Shown: positions 1 to 6,808 of the stretch, piece by piece | Layout of the letters: each line of letters starts with the position of its first letter | Numbering within the stretch: the first letter of the stretch is position 1 | Assembly: GCF_002321025.1 (NCBI RefSeq) | Contig: NZ_DCLL01000043.1 | Coordinates: 23,156 to 44,690, forward strand | DNA length: 21,535 nucleotides | Reading direction: 5' to 3' | DNA from: Acinetobacter lwoffii | GTDB lineage: Bacteria; Pseudomonadota; Gammaproteobacteria; Pseudomonadales; Moraxellaceae | Made by a program: the position numbers and the translations under genes | Notes under the pieces: generated by a model | Databases searched by the model: none | Seen by the model: the letters and a program-made list of their open reading frames with translations, nothing else | Told to the model about the DNA's origin: nothing

Positions 1-354
1 GTCATGAATATCATGGAATAATTGTAAATGTGCTTTTTGACGCACACCCAATGCTTCAGACACATAATAAGCACGTGCTGCCTGTTCCCAGAGTGGATTC
101 ATCGCAGCAGGCGTACGTACAAAACGTACATCTTTTGGTAATTTTTTCAACCAGCCCTGCATATGTGGTTCAAGCGCGAAACAGTGACCACAGCCGTACC
201 AGAAGAATTCACGTACCTCAATTCTGCCCGGTTTTTCGACTTTGACTGGTTTTGCAACCACCTGATAGTCCTGACCTGCCACAAAATTGGCCATAGCATT
301 GCCTGAAAAGGCCAAAACAGATGCGGCAACAGTGCCTAAAAGGAATTTTTTCAT
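1..354 (-). CDS. dsbA: Thiol:disulfide interchange protein DsbA, N-terminal part
   Basis: This is a periplasmic thiol oxidase that introduces disulfide bonds into exported proteins. The gene reads leftward and is cut by the window edge after 118 codons, so the C-terminal part is absent. Residues 1-22 form a typical Sec signal peptide (MKK start, hydrophobic core, NAMA before the likely cleavage site). The mature protein then shows the thioredoxin-like strand and the active site FWYGCGHC, with redox cysteines at 55 and 58. CGHC is the classical DsbA pair rather than the CGPC of thioredoxin. The start is preceded by an AGAGGA ribosome binding site about 12 bases upstream. The gene is transcribed divergently from ubiG. 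The family call is firm; the paralog (DsbA versus DsbL-like) cannot be settled from the fragment. Confidence 0.9.
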   Translation of the reverse strand, partial: MKKFLLGTVAASVLAFSGNAMANFVAGQDYQVVAKPVKVEKPGRIEVREFFWYGCGHCFALEPHMQGWLKKLPKDVRFVRTPAAMNPLWEQAARAYYVSEALGVRQKAHLQLFHDIHD

Positions 355-581
355 TCGGATTATCGTCCTCTAAATCATTATGCTTAGTTTATGTGTTCAC
401 TATAAATCAATTATGCCGGTTTCGTTTTCATTCTGTGAACTTTTTTGCTGCTTTTATCGCTTTTTCTGCCAGAATCGCTACACTAAACCATCGAACTGAT
501 TTTCAAGGTTTTAAATCAGTTTCTCTGGCCATTCGGCACATATATATTTTTAGCTAATCATGACTGATTGAGGTGACACCG

Positions 582-1310
582 ATGTCGCAATTGAATGTTG
601 ATCCACAAGAAATTGCCAAGTTTGAAGCATTTGCAGCTATATGGTGGGATCAGCATTCCGAGTTCCGCCCCTTGCACATGATTAATCCACTGCGTTTAAA
701 CTGGATTGATGAACATGCCGGAGGCCTGAGCGGCAAAAAAGTGCTGGATGTCGGCTGTGGTGGCGGTATTCTGGCCGAAAGCATGGCGCGACGCGGTGCC
801 GATGTACTCGGGATTGATATGGGCGCAGCCCCTTTAAATGTGGCACGCATCCATGCCGAACAGGAAGGTGTGAACAATATTGAATATCGTCAGGTGCCGG
901 TTGAGCAACTGGCAGAGGAACAGGCTGGCCAATATGACATCGTGACCTGCATGGAAATGCTAGAGCATGTGCCAGATCCGGCATCGATTATTCAGGCCTG
1001 TCACAAGCTGGTCAAGCCAGGTGGTCATGTATTCTTCTCGACCATTAACCGTAATCCAAAGTCCTATTTATTTGCGATTATCGGGGCAGAATATGTCTTG
1101 CGCATGCTGGCCAAAGGCACCCATGATTACAGCAAATTTATCAAGCCGTCTGAACTGGCACATGATATTCGTAACGCTGGTTTAAAGCTTAAAGACATGA
1201 CCGGTCTGCACTATAATCCGCTGACCAAGCGTTATTGGCTGGCACCGAATGTTGATGTGAACTACATGGTTTATACCGTGAAAGATAGCGCAGCAGAGAC
1301 CACAGCATGA
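582..1310 (+). CDS. ubiG: Ubiquinone biosynthesis O-methyltransferase UbiG
   Basis: UbiG carries out the two SAM-dependent O-methylations of ubiquinone synthesis (the C5 hydroxyl of the polyprenyl catechol and the final demethylubiquinol step). The 242-aa protein has the family N-terminus (KFEAFAAIWWDQHSEFRPLH), methyltransferase motif I VLDVGCGGG at residues 54-62, the acidic residue ending the second strand (GIDMG), and the MEMLEHVPDP segment typical of UbiG. I chose ATG 582 because a GAGG sequence lies 8 bases upstream. An in-frame GTG at 573 would add three residues but overlaps that ribosome binding site. The stop codon overlaps the next gene's start (ATGA), so ubiG, mupP and yciK very likely form one operon. 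Confidence 0.95.
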   Translation: MSQLNVDPQEIAKFEAFAAIWWDQHSEFRPLHMINPLRLNWIDEHAGGLSGKKVLDVGCGGGILAESMARRGADVLGIDMGAAPLNVARIHAEQEGVNNIEYRQVPVEQLAEEQAGQYDIVTCMEMLEHVPDPASIIQACHKLVKPGGHVFFSTINRNPKSYLFAIIGAEYVLRMLAKGTHDYSKFIKPSELAHDIRNAGLKLKDMTGLHYNPLTKRYWLAPNVDVNYMVYTVKDSAAETTA

Positions 1311-1996
1311 AAGCCGTTTTATTTGACCTAGATGGAACCCTGATTGATACCGCTGCCGATTTTATCCGAATTATCCAGCAGATGTGCCGTGAAGAAGGCC
1401 GCCCACTGGTTGCACCCGAGCTGATTCGTACCCAGGTCTCCGAAGGCGCTCGCGCTATGGTGAAACTGGTTTATCCGGAACTGCAACTAGAAGATCCGGT
1501 CTTTCTGCAACACCGTCAGCGCTTTCTGGACATGTACGGCGCAGATATTGCGGTCGATACCGATCTGTTTGATGGCATGTATCCATTACTTGAACAGCTA
1601 GAGGAAAATGACATTCCTTGGGGGATTGTGACCAATAAACCGCGCTGGCTCAGCGAGGCTTTACTGCAAGCGCTGAACCTGAGTGAACGCTGCGCAGTGC
1701 TGGTATGTCCGGAAGATGTCACTCGGACCAAACCCGATCCTGAACCGATGTATCTGGCAGCCAAGCAACTGAATCTTGCCGCGGAAGACTGTATCTATGT
1801 CGGAGATCATCCCCGAGATATTGATGCCGGCCGTCATGCCCAGATGCTGACCATTCTGGCTGCTTATGGTTATTTGCCGTTGCAATACAAAGACGATTTA
1901 AACGCCTGGCAGGCCGACCATATCGTGCATACTGTGACAGAATTACATCAATTGATTCAGACACTAGTACTGAAGCAGCATACTGCGGTATCTTGA
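1307..1996 (+). CDS. mupP: HAD phosphatase, probable N-acetylmuramic acid 6-phosphate phosphatase MupP
   Basis: This 229-aa protein belongs to the haloacid dehalogenase superfamily. Visible motifs are DLDGT (nucleophile Asp7, acid/base Asp9), VTNK at 108-111, Lys142 in TKPDP, and GDHPRDID with Asp167 and Asp171. It is often auto-named phosphoglycolate phosphatase (Gph). In Pseudomonas the gene between ubiG and yciK was shown to be MupP, which dephosphorylates MurNAc-6-phosphate in the AnmK-MupP-AmgK-MurU peptidoglycan recycling route that bypasses de novo UDP-MurNAc synthesis. The same order here supports MupP over Gph, but substrate assignment within this family is inference. The start overlaps the ubiG stop by four bases, indicating translational coupling. 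Confidence 0.85.
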   Translation: MKAVLFDLDGTLIDTAADFIRIIQQMCREEGRPLVAPELIRTQVSEGARAMVKLVYPELQLEDPVFLQHRQRFLDMYGADIAVDTDLFDGMYPLLEQLEENDIPWGIVTNKPRWLSEALLQALNLSERCAVLVCPEDVTRTKPDPEPMYLAAKQLNLAAEDCIYVGDHPRDIDAGRHAQMLTILAAYGYLPLQYKDDLNAWQADHIVHTVTELHQLIQTLVLKQHTAVS

Positions 1997-2035
1997 ACGC
2001 TTAACACTAAATAATAAGAAGTGAGGAGGTAGATA

Positions 2036-2782
2036 ATGAAATATTCAGCATATCAACCTCGCCCCGATCTGCTCAAGGATCGTATCATCCTAATCACAGG
2101 TGCGGGCGATGGCATTGGACGTGCAGCAGCAATCAGTTATGCCTTGCATGGCGCAACTGTGGTGCTGCATGGGCGTACCTTAAACAAACTCGAAGTCATT
2201 TATGATGAAATTGAAAGTTTGGGTGGGCCGCAACCTGCCATCTTGCCGCTACAACTATCGAGTGCGTCAGAACGTGATTATGAGCTTTTGCTCGATACGC
2301 TAGACCGTCAGTTTGGTCGTCTGGACGGCATTCTGCACAATGCCGGCATTTTAGGCGAACGGGTTCCCTTGGCGGATTATCCGGTCAATGTCTGGGATGA
2401 TGTGATGGCGGTCAATCTGCGTGCACCCTTTGTCATGACCCAAGCGCTGTTACCGTTATTATCCAAATCCGAACATGCTTCTGTGGTTTTTGCCAGCTCA
2501 GGTGTAGGCCGCGAAGCCCGCGAACGCTGGGGTGCGTATTCGGTTTCTAAAATTGCTATTGAAGCGGTAAGCCAGTTATTTGCCAAAGAGCAGGTACATC
2601 CGAATATCCGTTATAACTGCATCAATCCCGGGGCAACGCGGACTGCCATGCGCGCCAAGGCCTATCCGAATGAAGATCCGAAAACCCTGCCTACCCCCGA
2701 TTCAATCATGCCGGCTTATCTATATTTGATGGGTAATGACAGCCTGCATATGAATGGCCAGAGTATTGATGCACAGGATTAA
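2036..2782 (+). CDS. yciK: Short-chain dehydrogenase/reductase, YciK family
   Basis: This is a cytoplasmic NAD(P)-dependent oxidoreductase of the classical SDR family, 248 aa. The Rossmann nucleotide-binding motif TGAGDGIG is at residues 21-28, the structural NAG motif at 102-104, the catalytic serine in ASSGVG at about 154, and the catalytic pair Tyr168-x3-Lys172 in YSVSK. The N-terminal sequence and the gene order after ubiG and mupP match YciK, whose physiological substrate is not established. A very strong ribosome binding site (GTGAGGAGGT) precedes the ATG. The 39-base gap from mupP contains no terminator, so the gene is likely co-transcribed. A rho-independent terminator closes the operon. 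Confidence 0.9.
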   Translation: MKYSAYQPRPDLLKDRIILITGAGDGIGRAAAISYALHGATVVLHGRTLNKLEVIYDEIESLGGPQPAILPLQLSSASERDYELLLDTLDRQFGRLDGILHNAGILGERVPLADYPVNVWDDVMAVNLRAPFVMTQALLPLLSKSEHASVVFASSGVGREARERWGAYSVSKIAIEAVSQLFAKEQVHPNIRYNCINPGATRTAMRAKAYPNEDPKTLPTPDSIMPAYLYLMGNDSLHMNGQSIDAQD

Positions 2783-2802
2783 ATTATTCTGTCTGTCATT
2801 CA

Positions 2803-2827
2803 GGGAGCAATCGCTCCCTTTTTATTT
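2803..2827 (+). terminator. Rho-independent terminator after yciK
   Basis: A perfect 6-bp GC-rich stem (GGGAGC / GCTCCC) with loop AATC is followed by TTTTTATTT. It lies 20 bases after the yciK stop and closes the ubiG-mupP-yciK operon. Confidence 0.9.
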
Positions 2828-2880
2828 CATTTTTAGTCATATTCAGCGCATAAATCTTAAGTAAGTTCACCCCGCTCGCA

Positions 2881-2908
2881 TTGAGTTTCATTAAAATAAC
2901 AGCATACT
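2881..2908 (+). promoter_or_regulatory. Candidate sigma-70 promoter for the 139-aa gene
   Basis: TTGAGT (2881-2886) and CATACT (2903-2908) are separated by 16 bases and sit about 30 bases upstream of the next start codon. The match is moderate and is judged by eye only. Confidence 0.35.
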
Positions 2909-2938
2909 AAGCCCCACTATATTTCACTCGAGTGCATC

Positions 2939-3358
2939 ATGACTGAATTAAACAATATTACGGTGACCCATTTAGACGATGGCATGGTGTCGCTGCTGAT
3001 TGATCAACAGCCTATTTCAGAGAAATACGGCACCAAGTTTGAAGCCAGTATCGTGGATGACATCAAAGCACTCGAAAATGCTCAGAAACTCAAATTGTTC
3101 GAGCAATTTGTATTTTCACATCAGGATCTGAATTTTGAACATGCCTATTATTATGTGACTGGCATTGAAAAATTAGACGACAGTTATCGTCTGGCCAAGC
3201 ATTTTGTTTATCGCATTAAAATTGAAGGTCAGCCAGAAATCGAACATGTCATCAGCAATCAGGGCAAAGCCATGACCGCTGAAGATGTACGTACTTTTAT
3301 CCAGGCACATGTACATAAATCACTAATGGATTATACTGACCTGAACTACGCTTATTAA
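2939..3358 (+). CDS. Hypothetical 139-aa cytoplasmic protein
   Basis: I do not recognise the family. The protein is acidic, with no signal peptide, membrane segment or cysteine-rich motif. It reads as alternating strands and helices: an early YGTKFEASIVDDIKALE segment, an aromatic-rich centre (FEHAYYYVTG), a strand pair around VYRIKIEGQPEIEHVISNQG, and a C-terminal helix ending in DYTDLNYAY. Codon use is like that of neighbouring genes, and the reading frame is followed directly by a strong terminator, so it is a real single-gene unit. The ribosome binding site is weak (only CGAGTG a few bases before the ATG). No function is proposed. Confidence 0.8.
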   Translation: MTELNNITVTHLDDGMVSLLIDQQPISEKYGTKFEASIVDDIKALENAQKLKLFEQFVFSHQDLNFEHAYYYVTGIEKLDDSYRLAKHFVYRIKIEGQPEIEHVISNQGKAMTAEDVRTFIQAHVHKSLMDYTDLNYAY

Positions 3359-3379
3359 AAGCCAAGCAATTTATAGAGA

Positions 3380-3407
3380 GAGTACTTTTGAAAAGTACTC
3401 TTTTTTT
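3380..3407 (+). terminator. Rho-independent terminator after the 139-aa gene
   Basis: A perfect 10-bp inverted repeat (3380-3389 with 3391-3400) is followed by seven T residues. It starts 22 bases after the stop codon. Confidence 0.9.
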
Positions 3408-3539
3408 AGCTGATTTTTTTAAAAAAAGAATTTATTAATCGAATTTTCACATCATTTTTATAAAATTATACGGTTTTTCAAATAAATCTATATGAACTAT
3501 GCTTCTTATATCGCCAGATAGATCAGACAGGAGTACAGC

Positions 3540-3695
3540 ATGGCTGACCAGAAACGAAAAATTGAAACAATTCATAAGATTGAACAATTACAATTATCAC
3601 AGGCCCTGATTGTGGCATTAGATGATGCCCTGCAAGCGGAATCAGTCGCTGAAGCGATTCACTCCTTACAGGGTCTAGCAGAACAATGGAATTAA
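3540..3695 (+). CDS. Small 51-aa protein, function unknown
   Basis: An ATG at 3540 opens 51 codons ending in TAA at 3693-3695. AGGAG at 3529-3533 lies 6 bases before the ATG, an ideal ribosome binding site. The peptide begins MADQKRKIETIHK and ends in LAEQWN. It is rich in Ala, Gln, Glu and Leu, has no cysteine, proline or hydrophobic membrane segment, and looks like one or two amphipathic helices. It stands alone: a terminator precedes it by about 130 bases, and the next plus-strand gene starts 305 bases later. The ribosome binding site lies in AGACAGGAGT, a string also found in a loop of the sRNA at 19111-19250 (see findings). I cannot name a family. Confidence 0.65.
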   Translation: MADQKRKIETIHKIEQLQLSQALIVALDDALQAESVAEAIHSLQGLAEQWN

Positions 3696-3743
3696 TCTTG
3701 AGATAAACCGATAAAATTTTCTGCCATTTCAGTAGAGGATTGA

Positions 3744-3905
3744 TTATTTTACGAGTGATTCAATGCTGCTTTTTTGAACAAAATCATCGATTTTCGCTTG
3801 CATGTTTGCCCTCGCTTTGATCAGATAAGAACATAGCTCTTTATACCGAGCCTTATGATCAAGACCGCAGTCTGATATTATGACATCATCATAATATCTC
3901 TGCAT
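3744..3905 (-). CDS. Doubtful small ORF or gene remnant, 53 aa
   Basis: On the minus strand an ATG at 3905 opens 53 codons ending at TAA 3744-3746. The C-terminal half (from about residue 17, HKARYKELCSYLIKARANM, to the end) has protein-like composition and helix periodicity. The N-terminal part is less convincing, and no ribosome binding site precedes the ATG. An in-frame TAA stands two codons upstream. It could be a real small protein, the 3' remnant of a decayed gene, or chance. It occupies most of the 3696-4000 gap, which otherwise holds only the leader of the next gene. Confidence 0.25.
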   Translation of the reverse strand: MQRYYDDVIISDCGLDHKARYKELCSYLIKARANMQAKIDDFVQKSSIESLVK

Positions 3906-4000
3906 TTGTTATAAAACTTGTGCCTGTTCTTCACAGTTTCTCTGCAATTTTTCCGTACATTAGGTACTGTAGAAGATGAACAATTTAATGAGGGTTCAAC

Positions 4001-4387
4001 ATGAAAAAGGTTTTGGTGGCACTGGCAATTTCTTGCAGTACATTCATGCTGAGCAATGTCGTCATCGCTGCCCCTCATTTCAATGATGAATCCCGTATGG
4101 ATTCACGTCATGGTCATGACAAGAAGAAAGCCCGTGAGTTCCGAGAGGAAGATCAGCAGGATAACCGCCGTATGCGTGAAGAACGCGGGGTGAAACGCCT
4201 GCAACAGTTACGCTGGCAGCCGGGTTATGTGATGCCGCAGCATTATCGTGGCAATGGCTATAAAGTTGAATATAAAGACCATCGCCTGCCTCGACCTGAC
4301 CGCAAGCAGCAATGGTACAAAGTCAATAATGACTATATTCTGGTGGATTCTGAAAACAACAGCATTATCCGGATTGTGGGTGACTAG
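4001..4387 (+). CDS. RcnB-like exported protein, copy 1
   Basis: This 128-aa protein has a Sec signal peptide (residues 1 to about 24, ending VVIAA-PHF). A very basic and acidic low-complexity linker follows (KKKAREFREEDQQDNRRMREE), then a C-terminal RcnB-type domain: W..GYVMP..YRGNGYKVEYKDHRLPRP, then QQWYKVNNDYILVDSENNSIIRI. In E. coli, RcnB is a periplasmic protein that tunes nickel and cobalt efflux. For the many short Acinetobacter members the role is not established, so I give no symbol. GAGGG ends 6 bases before the ATG. The gene has its own terminator and is followed by a paralog at 4631, with no rcnA-like efflux gene nearby. Confidence 0.8.
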   Translation: MKKVLVALAISCSTFMLSNVVIAAPHFNDESRMDSRHGHDKKKAREFREEDQQDNRRMREERGVKRLQQLRWQPGYVMPQHYRGNGYKVEYKDHRLPRPDRKQQWYKVNNDYILVDSENNSIIRIVGD

Positions 4388-4421
4388 TTCATAAGTGCAT
4401 TCAAATTTAATCTTCTTTCAG

Positions 4422-4445
4422 GCCCAACCATGTTTGGGCTTTTTT
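4422..4445 (+). terminator. Rho-independent terminator after RcnB-like copy 1
   Basis: GCCCAA (4422-4427) pairs with TTGGGC (4434-4439) across a six-base loop, followed by six T residues. Confidence 0.85.
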
Positions 4446-4630
4446 ATTTCACTGGCTGAAAATTGTTTATCCGCAAATCTTGCTGCTTTTCCAGTTTTCA
4501 GACTGCGTGATTCATCTACTAAATTTCTTCATGAATTTAACAATTTAACTAAATAGCCCTCACGCTTTCTATGTACTTGTTCGCTAATTTAGTCTCATCG
4601 AAATTAGATATACATCTTAAGGTGAGAGCC

Positions 4631-4999
4631 ATGAAAAAAGTCTTAACTACAATCGCGTTATCTCTAAGTGCTTTGTTAGCTACTTCTGCAATGGCAGCAC
4701 CACAGCATGACTCGCGTTATGACCATAATCCGCATAAACCGGCACCACACTGGAATGCCAAAGATAGCAAGAAATGGAATGACGACCGCCGTCATAACAA
4801 CCGTATGGTCAATCCAAGCCGTGATTGGCGCGTAGGACAAACTTTACCTCGCCAATATGACAACAACCGTTTTGAAGTGAGTGATCGCGAAGCACGCCGT
4901 TTACCAAATACCGGCCGTTTCCAGCAATGGTACAAGGTCAACAATGACTACGTTCTGGTGAATGAGCGTACCAACAAAATTGTACGCATCATGAACTAA
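4631..4999 (+). CDS. RcnB-like exported protein, copy 2
   Basis: This is a 122-aa paralog of the gene at 4001. The start chosen is the ATG at 4631, because AAGGTGAG lies just upstream and the protein then begins with a clean signal peptide (MKKVLTTIALSLSALLATS, cleavage near AMAA-PQ). A longer in-frame start at 4571 would place about 20 non-signal residues in front of it. After a His/Asp/Lys-rich linker the RcnB-like domain follows: W..GQTLP.QYDNNRFEVSDREARRLP, then QQWYKVNNDYVLVNERTNKIVRI. It shares the QQWYKVNNDY core with copy 1 but differs in the linker. It is a separate transcription unit with its own terminator. Periplasmic location is likely; the metal role is only by family analogy. 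Confidence 0.8.
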   Translation: MKKVLTTIALSLSALLATSAMAAPQHDSRYDHNPHKPAPHWNAKDSKKWNDDRRHNNRMVNPSRDWRVGQTLPRQYDNNRFEVSDREARRLPNTGRFQQWYKVNNDYVLVNERTNKIVRIMN

Positions 5000-5027
5000 G
5001 CTTTTTCCATTACTGCTCGTCTTGCAG

Positions 5028-5057
5028 ACACCTGAAGTCCCCTTCAGGTGTTTTTTT
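5028..5057 (+). terminator. Rho-independent terminator after RcnB-like copy 2
   Basis: A perfect 10-bp stem (5028-5037 with 5042-5051) with a four-base loop is followed by a T-rich tail. Confidence 0.9.
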
Positions 5058-5131
5058 ATATCTGCACTTCCACTTGCATTTTTTTTCATTAGAATCAAAG
5101 CTGGATCTTCAATCATTGAAATGGGCACAGC

Positions 5132-6475
5132 ATGACTTCAGCAGAAACGTCACAAAGCACAACTTTGCAATATGTGCACTGGTTTCGCCATTCTGCGCCT
5201 TATATCAATGCGCACCGCAATAAAACCTTTGTAATCATGTTTGATGGCGAAGCCGTCTTAAATGATAACTTTCAGCATATTATTCACGATATTGCTTTAT
5301 TACATTCTTTAGGCATTCGGCTGATTCTGGTACATGGTGCACGTCCGCAAATTAACCAGAATCTGGCTCAAAGCCAGATTACGACGCCTTTTTACCAGCA
5401 GCGTCGGGTCACCACACGTGAATCTTTAAGCTGCGTGATGAATGCCGTCGGTTCGATCCGCCTACAAATTGAAGCACTGCTGTCTATGGGACTGGCCAAT
5501 TCGCCGATGTATGGCGCCCGGATTGATACCGTTTCAGGGAATTTTGTCACCGCCAAACCGTATGGCATCCGCGATGGTATCGATTTTCAGTTGACCGGTG
5601 AAGTGCGCGCGGTTGATACCGATGCGATTCAGCGCCATCTGGACAGTCATAATATTGTGGTGCTTGGCCCGACCGGTTATTCCACTACCGGAGAAGTTTT
5701 TAATCTGCTGGCTGAAGAAGTTGGTACCAAAACTGCGATTCGCCTTAAGGCAGATAAACTGATTTTTCTCGGTAAGCAGCATGGTCTGATGGACAGTAAC
5801 GGCCAACTCAAACGCGAAGTGACACCGCAACAACTGGATGATTTTATTCCGGTCGAACAAGATGCGCTTGAAAGAGGACTACAATTGAAAGCCGCACAGG
5901 AAGCCTCAATGAACGGCGTACATCGGGTGCATCTGATTTCTTATGCCTATGATGGTGCCCTGCTGGAAGAGCTGTTCACCCGGGATGGTTCCGGAACTCT
6001 GGTCACCGACGCGCATTATGAAGAAGTGCGGATGGCCGATATTCAGGATGTTGGCGGCCTGATCGGTTTGCTGCGTCCACTGGAAGAAGAAGGCATTCTG
6101 GTCTATCGTTCGCGTGAACGTCTGGAAAATGAAATCAACCAGTTTGCCGTAATCGAACGGGACGGCATGATTCTGGCCTGTGCCGCCCTTTATCCGATTC
6201 CGACTACGGGTGATGAATTGCGTTCTGCAGAAATTGCCTGTGTTGCGGTACATCCAAGTTATCGCAAGTCTAATCGGGGCAGCCAGATTCTGCATTATCT
6301 TGAAGAAAAAGCCAAAAGCATGCAGATTCAGCAGCTGTTTATTCTAACCACCCGCACCGCGCACTGGTTTCTGGAACAGGGCTTTGAACCGGCTTCAGTC
6401 GATGATTTGCCAGATGCCCGTCAGGCTTTTTATAATTATCAACGTAATTCAATTGTTTGCAAAAAGTCACTTTAA
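5132..6475 (+). CDS. argA: Amino-acid N-acetyltransferase (N-acetylglutamate synthase) ArgA
   Basis: ArgA acetylates glutamate with acetyl-CoA, the first committed step of arginine synthesis, in the cytoplasm. The 447-aa protein has the usual two parts. The first is an amino-acid-kinase-like domain, about residues 15-295, with VIMFDGEAVLND at 34-45 and ILVHGARPQIN at 65-75; in this family it binds feedback arginine. The second is a C-terminal GNAT acetyltransferase domain with the core strand AEIACVAVHPSYRK from 366 and the acetyl-CoA loop RKSNRGSQI around 378-386. Length agrees with the classical ArgA family. The ribosome binding site is poor (GAAATGGGCACAGC before the ATG). The gene stands alone, and its terminator hairpin includes the last codons. 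Confidence 0.93.
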   Translation: MTSAETSQSTTLQYVHWFRHSAPYINAHRNKTFVIMFDGEAVLNDNFQHIIHDIALLHSLGIRLILVHGARPQINQNLAQSQITTPFYQQRRVTTRESLSCVMNAVGSIRLQIEALLSMGLANSPMYGARIDTVSGNFVTAKPYGIRDGIDFQLTGEVRAVDTDAIQRHLDSHNIVVLGPTGYSTTGEVFNLLAEEVGTKTAIRLKADKLIFLGKQHGLMDSNGQLKREVTPQQLDDFIPVEQDALERGLQLKAAQEASMNGVHRVHLISYAYDGALLEELFTRDGSGTLVTDAHYEEVRMADIQDVGGLIGLLRPLEEEGILVYRSRERLENEINQFAVIERDGMILACAALYPIPTTGDELRSAEIACVAVHPSYRKSNRGSQILHYLEEKAKSMQIQQLFILTTRTAHWFLEQGFEPASVDDLPDARQAFYNYQRNSIVCKKSL

Positions 6476-6486
6476 AGTGGCTTTTT
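6461..6486 (+). terminator. Terminator overlapping the argA stop codon
   Basis: The stem 6461-6470 pairs with 6477-6486, including one G-T pair, around a TTTAAA loop and ending in a T run. The TAA stop (6473-6475) lies in the loop, so the hairpin is built partly from coding sequence. Confidence 0.65.
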
Positions 6487-6808
6487 CTTTCAGTGCTTTA
6501 GCTTAATTTCAGATAAAGATATCTGACAATCTCGATTTAAATTTTCAAATTCTATTACTGGTTTTTAGCTAAACATATCAACAGATCAGATTTAAAAAAA
6601 TAACTATAAATTTCATAAGTTTGATTAATTTAAATATTAAATCTTCATTTTTATATAAATCACTTTTTCGCATAAGTTTTGCGCTTTTTTATTTATCTTT
6701 TTTCTTCATTAGAAATTCCTGAATAGTTATTTTTTTAGAAAAACAAAAACGATTAGCGTGTGTCTAAGTTTTCATTCACTAGTTTTTCACTTTCGGGAGT
6801 TTTGATTC
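6476..6808. other. AT-rich intergenic region upstream of the sulfonate operon
   Basis: This 333-base stretch has no convincing gene. It must carry the promoter of the operon at 6809, which in relatives is under sulfur-starvation control. A perfect 6-bp inverted repeat, CAGATA-AAGA-TATCTG (6510-6525), and several T/A runs are present. No clear -35/-10 pair or CysB site could be picked by eye. Confidence 0.6.

Noticed and set aside
110..136. GTACGT-type palindromic run
   Set aside because: It lies inside the dsbA coding sequence and is explained by valine, arginine and threonine codons.
321..557. 78-codon frame between dsbA and ubiG
   Set aside because: It begins inside dsbA on the opposite strand, has no ribosome binding site and has low-complexity Phe/Ser-rich content. 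It is a chance frame in AT-rich DNA.
6669..6690. CGCA...TGCG hairpin followed by CTTTTTT upstream of the sulfonate operon
   Set aside because: It has only a 4-bp stem with a 7-base loop in AT-rich DNA and no transcript to terminate other than argA readthrough. Too weak to list.
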